From Trebonia sp. (GTDB taxonomy: Bacteria > Actinomycetota > Actinomycetes > Streptosporangiales > Streptosporangiaceae): DNA of 12,683 nucleotides. Position numbers and translations under genes: made by a program. The notes under the pieces were generated by a model. It did not search any database and was not told the DNA's origin. It saw only the letters and a program-made list of their open reading frames with translations. The stretch is taken from the NCBI GenBank assembly GCA_030043595.1, contig JASHXJ010000186.1, positions 1 through 12,683 on the forward strand, written 5' to 3'. Positions 6,614-12,683 of the stretch are shown in pieces. Numbering within the stretch: position 1 is the first letter of the stretch; every line of letters starts with the position of its first letter.

Positions 6614-7847
6614 AAAGATTCTTGGTTGTCTCGTGGCGGTGTGCGGCGAGCCAGCCCGCCAGCCCGACGGCGGGAAAGGCGGCGGCAGCCGCGCATGCGC
6701 CCGCCCACCCCCAGCGCTCGTACGCATGCGCGGCCGTCCAGGAGCCGAGCGAGCCGCCGATGAACATCGTGGTCATGTAGATCGCGGTCAGCCGGGAACG
6801 GGCCCGCGGTAGCAGCTCGTAGATGACGCTTTGCCCGAGCAGGTTCGATGACTGCACCGCCGCGTCCATAAGCAGCGTGCCCGCCACCAGCAGGGTGAGG
6901 CTGAGCCAGTGCAGCCGCGCGCCGCCGAGCGCTATCAGCGCGAACGAGGCGAGCAGCGATCCCTGCACGGCACCGGTGGCGGGCCAGCGCAGCCTCTGCC
7001 TAGCGTCGATGTGCCTGCCGCCGAGCGCGGACACCAGCGCCCCCGCGGCTCCCGCGAGCGCGAACAGGCCGATCTCCAGCTGGGAGAAGCGGTATTCCGG
7101 CCCCGCGAGCAGGAACGAGACCGTGGTCCAGAACGCGCTGAACGCGCCGAAGCCGCAGGCGCCGATGAGGCTGCGCCAGCGCAGCACCGGCTGCGTGCGG
7201 ACCAGGCTGAGGGTCTGGCGGAGCTGGTCGCGGTAGCCGGCGTCGACCTCTGGCGGCAGGTCCGGCAGCCCCCGGCAGACGACGGCCGTGGTGACCGCCA
7301 TGACGGCCGCCGCGATCGCGTAGACGCCGCGCCAGCCGGCCACCTGGGCGACGATCCCGGCGAACGTCCGGGACAGGAGGATGCCGGTGAGCAGCCCGCT
7401 GAGCACAGTGCCGATGACGCGAGCGCGCTCCGTTTCCGCGGCCAGCGTGGCGGCGAACGGGATCAGCATCTGGATGACCACGGACGTCAGCCCCAGGACC
7501 AGCGCGAGTGCGCCGAGCGCCCGCAGGTCCGGGGCGGCGGCGCTGGCCGCCACGGCCAGCGTGTCGATGCTGAGCAGCACCCCGAACAGCGTGCGGCGGC
7601 GCGTGATGTCGGCGGCCGGGACGATCAGCAGCAGCCCCGCGCCATAGCTGAGCTGGGTGAGCGTCACCAGCAGCGCCGCGCTCGTCTGCGAGACACGCAT
7701 GCTGGTCGCGATCACCGGCAGCAGCGGCTGCGCGTAGTAGAGGTTGGCAGCGGTGGCGCCGGCGGTGAAAGCGAGCAGCCGGGCCTGGCCCCGGGTCAGC
7801 GTATGCGTCTTCGCCGCGGTCGCTGCTGGATCGGCGGACGTGGTCAC
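6591..7847 (-). CDS. MFS transporter
   Basis: This is a 12-helix major facilitator permease of 418 residues, the usual length. It carries NLYYAQPLLP at residues 35-44, a signature of a common efflux-type MFS clade. A motif A-like stretch in the loop after helix 2 (Pro-Ala-Ala-Asp80, then Arg83-Arg84-Arg85) departs somewhat from the GxLaDRxGRR consensus. A soluble central loop lies at about 190-215. The substrate cannot be told from sequence. The GTG at 7847 has no strong ribosome binding site, and I see no better alternative. The gene converges on the MMPL gene with 6 bases of overlap and ends inside the shared hairpin. It diverges from the rhodanese gene across a 123-base region with a perfect short palindrome. 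Confidence 0.93.
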   Translation of the reverse strand: MTTSADPAATAAKTHTLTRGQARLLAFTAGATAANLYYAQPLLPVIATSMRVSQTSAALLVTLTQLSYGAGLLLIVPAADITRRRTLFGVLLSIDTLAVAASAAAPDLRALGALALVLGLTSVVIQMLIPFAATLAAETERARVIGTVLSGLLTGILLSRTFAGIVAQVAGWRGVYAIAAAVMAVTTAVVCRGLPDLPPEVDAGYRDQLRQTLSLVRTQPVLRWRSLIGACGFGAFSAFWTTVSFLLAGPEYRFSQLEIGLFALAGAAGALVSALGGRHIDARQRLRWPATGAVQGSLLASFALIALGGARLHWLSLTLLVAGTLLMDAAVQSSNLLGQSVIYELLPRARSRLTAIYMTTMFIGGSLGSWTAAHAYERWGWAGACAAAAAFPAVGLAGWLAAHRHETTKNLCAMSGPL

Positions 7848-7898
7848 CTCGTGCTCGCAGTTTTTGCCGCGGCCTGCTGCGGCGTGCCTGTCGCGCAG

Positions 7899-7913
7899 GC
7901 GCTACAGTAGCGC
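7899..7913. promoter_or_regulatory. 15-bp perfect palindrome between the MFS and rhodanese genes
   Basis: GCGCTAC-A-GTAGCGC is perfectly symmetric about A7906. It contains TACAGT on the + strand and TACTGT on the minus strand, each matching TANNNT. It could therefore be an operator lying over back-to-back -10 elements. It sits 52 bases from the MFS start and 58 from the rhodanese start. No regulator gene is adjacent. Confidence 0.4.
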
Positions 7914-7970
7914 GCACAGTGTCATAAGCGCAGAAATATCCGCCCGGCGCCGCCGCAGAGGAGAACGACC

Positions 7971-8309
7971 GTGTTTCAGTCCGACGATGCCCAGACCGAG
8001 GTCATGTCGGCGGAGCTGCCGGCCGGGATCTTCCTGCTTGACGTGCGCGAAGACGACGAGTGGGCGGCCGGGCACGCGCCCGGCGCCGTGCACGTCCGGC
8101 TGAGCGAACTGTCCGCCCGCGGCGAGGAGATTCCCCGGGACCGCGAGGTATACGTGATCTGCCGCTCGGGCACCCGTTCCGCCTACGCCGCGCAGGCGCT
8201 GGCCGGCGCCGGGTGGAACACGGTCAACGTGTCCGACGGCATGACGGGATGGGCCGTCGCCGGGCGCCCCATGATCAGCGAAACCGGCGCGGAGCCCTAC
8301 GTCGCGTGA
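7971..8309 (+). CDS. Single-domain rhodanese-like sulfurtransferase
   Basis: This small cytoplasmic protein of 112 residues is one rhodanese domain. Such domains pass sulfane sulfur through a cysteine persulfide. The DVRE motif is at residues 24-27, the GH-x-PGAVHV motif at 34-42, and the active-site loop CRSGTRS at 64-70 has Cys64 as the expected catalytic residue. The loop has the length typical of sulfur-handling rather than phosphatase-like members. The start is GTG 7971, preceded by GAGGAG at 7958-7963 with 7 bases spacing. Its stop overlaps the start of folB in a GTGA, so the two are translated together. The physiological sulfur acceptor is unknown. Confidence 0.93.
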   Translation: MFQSDDAQTEVMSAELPAGIFLLDVREDDEWAAGHAPGAVHVRLSELSARGEEIPRDREVYVICRSGTRSAYAAQALAGAGWNTVNVSDGMTGWAVAGRPMISETGAEPYVA

Positions 8310-8659
8310 CGGACACGGTATCGATCAGGGACCTGTTCGTCTCCACGGTCATCGGGGTGCACGACTGGGAGCGCCAGATCGAGCAGACGCTCGTTTTCAG
8401 CGTGGACATGGCGGCGGATGCGGCGAAGGCAGCGGCGACCGACGACCTGGCGGACACCCTCGACTACGCCGCGGTCGCGCAGACCATAAGGACGATGGTC
8501 AGGGACGGCAAGTACCGGCTGATCGAGACCGCTGCCGAGCGCGTGGCGGAACGGCTGCTGGCCGGCTACCCAGTGCGCTGGGTGCGCGTGGAAGTGGTCA
8601 AGCCGCTGCCCGGCGAGGGATATTCCGCCGCTGTCGTGATCGAGCGCGGGAGCCGTTAG
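8306..8659 (+). CDS. folB: Dihydroneopterin aldolase
   Basis: FolB cleaves 7,8-dihydroneopterin to 6-hydroxymethyl-7,8-dihydropterin and glycolaldehyde in folate synthesis. The protein has 117 residues, the usual length. Glu22 (IGVHDWE), Tyr54 (TLDYAAVA), Glu74 (LIETAAE) and Lys99 (VVKP) match the active-site residues of the family. Start GTG 8306 overlaps the rhodanese stop by 4 bases, which makes translational coupling likely. A longer reading of this frame from 8060 would overlap the rhodanese and is not supported. The segment IGVHDWERQIEQTLVF and the ending VVIERGSR are closer to E. coli FolB than to the usual actinobacterial RHGVLDHER form. No folP, folK or folE lies next to it. Confidence 0.93.
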   Translation: MTDTVSIRDLFVSTVIGVHDWERQIEQTLVFSVDMAADAAKAAATDDLADTLDYAAVAQTIRTMVRDGKYRLIETAAERVAERLLAGYPVRWVRVEVVKPLPGEGYSAAVVIERGSR

Positions 8660-8728
8660 CGGCTGCAACCGTGCCAGGGTGATCGCTGTAGGCGGACAGT
8701 GCCGGGGAATGTAACCAGGCTCTTCTTT

Positions 8729-8749
8729 CTTGAGTGTGATTGACTCAAC
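8729..8749. promoter_or_regulatory. HAIR element (HspR operator) of lon
   Basis: CTTGAGT at 8729-8735, seven bases, then ACTCAAC at 8743-8749. The HspR consensus is CTTGAGT-N7-ACTCAAG, so only the last base differs. In Streptomyces, lon is known to be repressed by HspR through HAIR. The site ends 3 bases before the ribosome binding site of lon, so bound HspR would block initiation or early elongation. Confidence 0.88.
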
Positions 8750-8752
8750 CTT

Positions 8753-8758
8753 AGGAGG
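8753..8758 (+). promoter_or_regulatory. Ribosome binding site of lon
   Basis: AGGAGG, a full-strength Shine-Dalgarno sequence, lies 5 bases before ATG 8764 and fixes that start. It is the strongest ribosome binding site in the window. Confidence 0.85.
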
Positions 8759-8763
8759 GGCTG

Positions 8764-11181
8764 ATGAGCGAAACGCTCACGCTGCCGGTGCTGCCACTCG
8801 ACGACGAAGTGGTGCTGCCGGGCATGGTGGTCCCCATCGAGCTTTCGGACACCGAGGTCCGCGGGGCCATCGAAGCCGCGAGGAACAGCACGGGACTCGG
8901 GCGGGCACCCGGGATCCGCGCGGAGGAGAAGGCACAGGTGCTCCTGGTGCCGAGGCTCGCCGACCGCGGGCTCGCGGCCGTCGGGACGCTGGCGCTCATC
9001 GAGCAGCTCGGCCGGCTGCCGGGCGGGCAGGCCGGCGCGGTGCTCCGCGGCGTTTCCCGGGTCCGGATCGGCTCCGGGACGACCGGGCCAGGCGCGGCAC
9101 TGTGGGTCGAGGGCACCGTGATCGCGGAGACCGGGCAGGGCGCCCGTGCTGCCGAGCTCGCCAAGGAGTACAAGTCCCTGGTCATCGCCTCGCTGCAGCA
9201 GCGCGGCGCGTGGCAGGTCGTGGACATGATCCAGCAGCTCGACGACCCGTCGGCGATCGCCGACAGGGCCGGCTATGCCAGCTATCTCACCACGGAGCAG
9301 AAGCTCGAGCTGCTGGAGACCGCGGACCTGGTGCAGCGGCTTGAGCTCGCGATCCGCTGGACCCGTGAGCACCTGGCCGAGCTCGACGTGGCCGAGTCCA
9401 TCCGCAAGGACGTCACCGAGGGCATGGAGAAGCAGCAGAAGGAGTTCCTGCTGCGCCAGCAGCTTGCCGCGGTGCGCAAGGAGCTCAACGAGCTGACGGG
9501 GGCGCGTGGCGGCAACGGCACCGAGGAGGACGACTACCGGTCCCGTGTCGAGGCGGCCGGCCTGCCGGAGAACGTGCGCGAGGCCGCGCTCAAGGAGGTC
9601 GACAAGCTCGAGCGGACGCCGGACGCCTCGCCGGAGACCGGCTGGATCCGGACGTGGCTGGACACCATCCTCGACATCCCGTGGAACGAGCGGACCGAGG
9701 ACGCCTGCGACATCGCGGGCGCCCGGCGGATCCTCGACGAGGACCACACCGGGCTCGACGACGTGAAGGACCGGATCATCGAGTACCTGGCCGTGCGCAA
9801 GCGGCGTTCCGACCGTGGCCTGGGCGTGATCGGCGGCCGCCGTTCCGGCGCCGTGCTCGCGCTGGTCGGGCCGCCGGGCGTCGGCAAGACCTCGCTGGGC
9901 GAGTCCGTGGCGCGCGCGATGGGACGCAAGTTCGTCCGGGTCGCCCTGGGCGGCGTCCGGGACGAGGCGGAGATCCGCGGCCACCGGCGCACCTACGTCG
10001 GCGCGCTGCCAGGAAGGATCGTGCGGGCCATCCGCGAGGCCGGCACGATGAACCCGGTCGTGCTGCTCGACGAGGTGGACAAGATCGGCTCGGACTACCG
10101 GGGCGACCCGGCGGCCGCGCTGCTCGAGGTGCTCGACCCGGCGCAGAACCACACGTTCAGGGACCACTACCTGGAGGTCGACCTCGACCTGTCCGACGTG
10201 GTGTTCCTGGCGACGGCGAACGTGCTCGAGGGCATCCCCGGGCCGCTGCTCGACCGGATGGAACTGGTCCAGCTCGACGGCTACACCGAGGACGAGAAGG
10301 TCGCGATCGCGCGGGATCACCTGCTGCCGCGGCAGCTGTCCAAGGCGGGGCTCTCCGGCGAGGAGGTCACCGTCGATGACGACGCGCTGCACCTGATCGC
10401 CGCGGAGTACACCCGCGAGGCCGGCGTCCGGTCGCTGGAGCGGTCGATCGCCCGGGTACTGCGCAAGGTCGCGGCGGCCGAGGCGCTCACCCCCGGCACC
10501 CTGCCGGTCGTGGTCGGCGTCGCGAACCTGCGGGACTACCTGGGCCGGCCGCGGTTCACCCCGGAGGCCAGCCTGGCCGCCGACTCCCGGCGGACAGCGG
10601 TTCCCGGCGTCGCGACCGGGCTCGCCGTCACCGGCGCGGGCGGGGACGTGCTCTACATCGAGGCGTCGCTGGCCGACCCGGAGACAGGGGCCGCCGGGGT
10701 CACGCTCACCGGGCAGCTCGGCGACGTGATGAAGGAGTCGGCGCAGATCGCACTGTCGTACCTGCGCTCGCACGGCGAGGAGCTCAGGCTTCCCGTCGGT
10801 GACCTGAAGGACCGCGGCGTGCACGTGCACGTGCCGGCCGGCGCCGTGCCGAAGGACGGGCCGTCGGCGGGTGTCACGATGACGACGGCGCTGGCGTCGC
10901 TGTTGTCCGGGCGGCCGGTGCGGTCCGACGTGGCGATGACCGGCGAGGTGTCGCTGACCGGCCGGGTGCTGCCGATCGGCGGGGTGAAGCAGAAGCTGCT
11001 CGCCGCGCACCGGGCCGGCGTGACCACGGTGCTGATCCCCCAGCGCAACGAGCCCGACCTGGATGACGTTCCGGCCGAGGTGCTCGCCAGGCTGGACGTG
11101 CACCCGGTCAGCGACGTCCGCGAAGTGCTGGCGCTGGCGCTGGAGCCGGCGACCGCGGGCGCGGCGAGCGTGGCGGCGTAA
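8764..11181 (+). CDS. lon: ATP-dependent protease LonA
   Basis: This cytosolic serine protease unfolds and degrades damaged and regulatory proteins using ATP. At 805 residues it is a full-length LonA. The N-terminal LON substrate domain spans about 1-200 (TLPVLPLDDEVVLPGM at the start), followed by a coiled-coil linker to about 315. The AAA+ module spans about 320-580, with Walker A GPPGVGKTS (369-377, Lys375) and Walker B VVLLDEVDK (432-440, Asp436 and Glu437). The peptidase domain at about 600-790 carries the Ser-Lys dyad: Ser701 in KDGPSAG and Lys744 in GGVKQK, 43 residues apart as in E. coli Lon. It has its own regulation through the HAIR element, so it is a heat-shock gene under HspR. 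It converges on zur, with 30 bases between their stops. Confidence 0.98.
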   Translation: MSETLTLPVLPLDDEVVLPGMVVPIELSDTEVRGAIEAARNSTGLGRAPGIRAEEKAQVLLVPRLADRGLAAVGTLALIEQLGRLPGGQAGAVLRGVSRVRIGSGTTGPGAALWVEGTVIAETGQGARAAELAKEYKSLVIASLQQRGAWQVVDMIQQLDDPSAIADRAGYASYLTTEQKLELLETADLVQRLELAIRWTREHLAELDVAESIRKDVTEGMEKQQKEFLLRQQLAAVRKELNELTGARGGNGTEEDDYRSRVEAAGLPENVREAALKEVDKLERTPDASPETGWIRTWLDTILDIPWNERTEDACDIAGARRILDEDHTGLDDVKDRIIEYLAVRKRRSDRGLGVIGGRRSGAVLALVGPPGVGKTSLGESVARAMGRKFVRVALGGVRDEAEIRGHRRTYVGALPGRIVRAIREAGTMNPVVLLDEVDKIGSDYRGDPAAALLEVLDPAQNHTFRDHYLEVDLDLSDVVFLATANVLEGIPGPLLDRMELVQLDGYTEDEKVAIARDHLLPRQLSKAGLSGEEVTVDDDALHLIAAEYTREAGVRSLERSIARVLRKVAAAEALTPGTLPVVVGVANLRDYLGRPRFTPEASLAADSRRTAVPGVATGLAVTGAGGDVLYIEASLADPETGAAGVTLTGQLGDVMKESAQIALSYLRSHGEELRLPVGDLKDRGVHVHVPAGAVPKDGPSAGVTMTTALASLLSGRPVRSDVAMTGEVSLTGRVLPIGGVKQKLLAAHRAGVTTVLIPQRNEPDLDDVPAEVLARLDVHPVSDVREVLALALEPATAGAASVAA

Positions 11182-11187
11182 CGACTC

Positions 11188-11201
11188 GCGCTGCGCTTTT
11201 T
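11188..11201. terminator. Weak possible terminator between lon and zur
   Basis: In the 30-base gap between the convergent stops, GCGCTGCGC can form only a 3-bp stem with a 3-base loop, followed by TTTTT. The T run suggests intrinsic termination of lon, but the stem is too short to be convincing. Confidence 0.25.
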
Positions 11202-11211
11202 GCCGGGCTTG

Positions 11212-11622
11212 TCAGGCCGCGTGGTCCGGGCAGAGGCCGAAGAGCTCGACCGTGTGGTCGACGGAGGTGAATCCGGCCTCGGCGGCTACTTTCTCCGCCC
11301 ACTGCTCCACGACGCGGCCCTCGACCTCGACGCTGCGGCCGCAGACCCGGCAGGTGAGGTGGTGGTGGTGCGCGGTGGACCCGCACTGCCGGTAGAGCGT
11401 CTCACCCGACGGGTCCCGGATCGTGTCGACGGCACCCTGCTCGCTGAGGACCTGCAGGTGCCGGTAGACGGTGGTGAGCCCGACCGTCTCGCCCCGGCGG
11501 CGCAGCTCGGCGTGAATCTCCTGGGCGCTGCAGAAGCCAGGGAGGCTGGTCAGCGCGGCGGCTACGGCCGACGCCTGCCTAGTCCCGCGCACCCGGGTGC
11601 CACGCGGCTGCTCCACTGTCAC
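11212..11622 (-). CDS. zur: Fur-family zinc uptake regulator
   Basis: This is a zinc-responsive DNA-binding repressor of 136 residues. The winged-helix DNA-binding domain spans about 15-75 (SAQEIHAELRRRGETVGLTTVYRHLQ). The metal-binding part has Cys80, a His cluster at 85-88, and CRVC (Cys91, Cys94), followed by GRSVEVEG, typical of Zur. The structural zinc site usually has two CxxC pairs; here the second is Cys131-x-x-His134 at the very end. GTG 11622 is chosen because TACCTT lies 7 bases upstream, a leaderless layout. GTG 11616, with a GAGG 7 bases before it, and TTG 11631 are alternatives. It diverges from a metal-binding lipoprotein gene and probably controls it through the palindrome between them. 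Iron- or nickel-sensing relatives are less likely. Confidence 0.92.
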   Translation of the reverse strand: MTVEQPRGTRVRGTRQASAVAAALTSLPGFCSAQEIHAELRRRGETVGLTTVYRHLQVLSEQGAVDTIRDPSGETLYRQCGSTAHHHHLTCRVCGRSVEVEGRVVEQWAEKVAAEAGFTSVDHTVELFGLCPDHAA

Positions 11623-11629
11623 ACCTCGC

Positions 11630-11635
11630 AAGGTA
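11630..11635 (-). promoter_or_regulatory. Candidate -10 element (TACCTT) of zur
   Basis: TACCTT on the minus strand ends 7 bases before GTG 11622. It is the same hexamer and nearly the same spacing as before the gene at 3024. This supports a leaderless zur transcript. No clear -35 is visible. Confidence 0.35.
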
Positions 11636-11658
11636 GCCGGCCTTCCCTTCGATAGCCA

Positions 11659-11689
11659 TTGACCCCAGTACCGGTTGCTTACTGATAAT
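11659..11689 (+). promoter_or_regulatory. Candidate sigma-A-like promoter of the metal-binding lipoprotein gene
   Basis: TTGACC at 11659-11664 is a good -35. GATAAT at 11684-11689 matches TATAAT in five of six positions, with a 19-base spacer; reading the -10 as TGATAA gives 18. The -10 is part of the palindrome described separately, so a repressor bound there would block RNA polymerase. Confidence 0.5.
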
Positions 11690-11703
11690 AGAAACGATTA
11701 TCA
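11683..11703. promoter_or_regulatory. Probable Zur box between zur and the metal transporter gene
   Basis: TGATAAT at 11683-11689 and its exact inverse ATTATCA at 11697-11703 flank seven bases. This AT-rich island stands out in GC-rich DNA. A second, overlapping dyad, AACGATTATCATT at 11693-11705, is symmetric in 5 of 6 pairs and is nearer the 7-1-7 spacing of known Zur and Fur boxes. The position between zur and its likely target supports a Zur operator that controls the lipoprotein gene and perhaps zur itself. Confidence 0.65.
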
Positions 11704-11750
11704 TTACGAGCGATTCCCCGGACGGGTCGGAACCGACGTAAGGAGCGACC

Positions 11751-12683
11751 ATGCGAAGCGTTGCCGGACAGCGTTCGGCGCTGGCCATGCTCTTTCTCCT
11801 GGCGGCTGCCGCGGTGACCACGGTCTCGGCATGCGCGGGCAGCGCGAGCGGCGCCAGCTCATCGGGCAAGATCGTCGCGGTGGGCGCGGAGAACGAGTAC
11901 GCCGATGTGATGCAGCAGATCGGCGGCCAGTATGTCCAGGTCAGCGCGATCATGAGCAACCCGAACACCGACCCGCACACGTTCGAGGCGTCTCCCGCGG
12001 TCGCCCGCGAGGTGGGCAGCGCCGAGCTCATCGTGCAGAACGGGCTCGGCTACGACACCTTCATGAACACCATCGAGAGCGCCGCGCCCAACTCTGACCG
12101 CAAGGTCATCGACGTCCAGCAGCTCCTGGGCTTGCCGGACAGCACGCCGAACCCGCACCTGTGGTACAACCCGTCGACGATGCCGAAGGTAGCGGACGCG
12201 ATCGCCACCGACCTCGCCGCCCTCCAGCCATCGCACGCGGCGTACTTCCAGGCCAACGCCAAAGCGTTCATCGCCAGCCTGGCGGCCTGGAACAACGCGA
12301 TCGCGAGCTTCAAGGCCGCCTACCCGGGCACTCCTGTCGCCACGACGGAGCCGGTTGCCGACTACATGCTTCAAGCGGTCGGCGCGGACAACATGACGCC
12401 GTGGACGTTCCAGGCCGACATCATGAACGGCGTGGACCCGTCGCCGCAGGACGTGGCCATCGAGCAGGCCCTGTTCACCGGGCACAAGGTCAAGGTGTTC
12501 CTCTACAACCAGCAGGTGACCGATCCGCTGACCGAGTCGCTGATTACATTGGCGCAGCAGAATGACATCCCGGTCGTCGGCGTCTACGAGACGATGCCCG
12601 TACCCGGCTTTGACTACCAGACCTGGATGCTGACCGAGGTGCAGGACCTGCGCAAGGCGGTCACCGGCAAGGTCTCGACCGAG
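11751..12683 (+). CDS. Zinc/manganese ABC transporter substrate-binding lipoprotein (partial at the right edge)
   Basis: This is a cluster A-I (ZnuA/TroA/PsaA family) metal-binding protein that would feed a membrane ABC importer; 311 residues are visible and the end lies outside the window. A lipoprotein signal peptide ends in the lipobox VSAC, with Cys28 as the lipidated residue, anchoring it outside the membrane. Likely metal ligands are His76 (DPHTFEA), His136 (NPHLWYN), Glu200 (TTEPVADYM) and an acidic residue near Glu280 (VYETMP). Glu at the third position is seen in the manganese binder PsaA, whereas E. coli ZnuA has His. There is no His-rich loop. ATG 11751 follows AAGGAG at 11740-11745. 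The adjacent zur and palindrome suggest zinc control. The permease and ATPase genes are probably downstream, beyond the window. Confidence 0.9.
   Translation, partial: MRSVAGQRSALAMLFLLAAAAVTTVSACAGSASGASSSGKIVAVGAENEYADVMQQIGGQYVQVSAIMSNPNTDPHTFEASPAVAREVGSAELIVQNGLGYDTFMNTIESAAPNSDRKVIDVQQLLGLPDSTPNPHLWYNPSTMPKVADAIATDLAALQPSHAAYFQANAKAFIASLAAWNNAIASFKAAYPGTPVATTEPVADYMLQAVGADNMTPWTFQADIMNGVDPSPQDVAIEQALFTGHKVKVFLYNQQVTDPLTESLITLAQQNDIPVVGVYETMPVPGFDYQTWMLTEVQDLRKAVTGKVSTE

Noticed and set aside
6909..7910. A 333-codon + strand frame opposite the MFS gene
   Set aside because: It has Arg/Gln/Glu-rich composition and no membrane or domain signature, while the opposite strand encodes a clear 12-helix permease.
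8060..8659. A longer folB reading starting at 8060
   Set aside because: It would overlap most of the rhodanese gene in another frame. FolB homology begins at the GTG at 8306, which overlaps the rhodanese stop in the usual coupled way.
8651..8664. AGCCG-TTAG-CGGCT as a terminator after folB
   Set aside because: The stem has only 5 bp, it overlaps the folB stop, and no T run follows, so it is too weak to call.
8705..8731. GGGAAT upstream of lon as a sigma-R (oxidative stress) -35 element
   Set aside because: No GTT follows at the required 18-19 base spacing. The HAIR element explains the region better.
8656..11103. An 815-codon open frame on the minus strand opposite lon
   Set aside because: It mirrors the lon frame, has a low-complexity Arg/Gly/His/Gln-rich translation and no recognisable domain. 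lon is unmistakable on the other strand. Long antisense frames are expected at this GC content.
1..12683. A hidden defence island, CRISPR array, prophage or biosynthetic cluster
   Set aside because: Every stretch longer than about 170 bases is accounted for by an ordinary gene. No spaced direct repeats, integrase, transposase, nuclease or toxin-antitoxin-like pair was seen.

Overview
The window is about 12.7 kb of very GC-rich DNA (roughly 70% by eye). Third codon positions are strongly biased to G and C, and GTG and TTG starts are common. An HspR-type HAIR operator precedes lon, an actinobacterial-style Zur sits beside a metal-binding lipoprotein gene, and two starts have the TANNNT-N6/7-GTG layout typical of leaderless actinobacterial genes. 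Together these point to a chromosomal segment of an actinomycete. I cannot name the genus. I see no tRNA, rRNA, CRISPR array, insertion sequence, integrase or phage gene.

Layout. (1) 1-3023: the 3' end of an unrecognised + strand gene meets, tail to tail, a minus-strand pair of serS (seryl-tRNA synthetase) and an unrecognised acidic protein. The SerRS closely resembles the Thermus thermophilus enzyme rather than the usual actinobacterial form. (2) 3024-3515: a small membrane protein of the YdjM/DUF457 kind, probably leaderless, whose tail overlaps the end of a convergent tetR. (3) 3460-6596: a tetR and an MMPL/RND-type membrane transporter diverge from a 164-bp control region that holds an operator-like palindrome. 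(4) 6591-7847: an MFS transporter converges on the MMPL gene. Both stop codons lie in the loop of one perfect 16-bp inverted repeat, so both proteins end in the same six residues. (5) 7971-8659: a single-domain rhodanese is translationally coupled to folB (dihydroneopterin aldolase), which looks closer to the E. coli enzyme than to the usual actinobacterial one. (6) 8764-11181: lon, encoding the ATP-dependent protease LonA, with a nearly perfect HAIR element just before its ribosome binding site. (7) 11212-12683: zur diverges from a zinc/manganese ABC transporter binding-protein gene that runs off the window. A 7-7-7 palindrome, probably the Zur operator, lies between them over a good sigma-A-like promoter.

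Functionally these are mostly separate small units: translation (serS), efflux or lipid export under a TetR repressor, folate and sulfur metabolism, heat-shock proteolysis under HspR, and metal homeostasis under Zur. I find no sign of an undescribed multi-gene defence or biosynthetic system. The points most worth a second look are the SerRS lineage, the terminator that encodes two protein ends, the HAIR element, the metal-site variants in Zur and the binding protein, and the acidic microsatellite in the gene next to serS.
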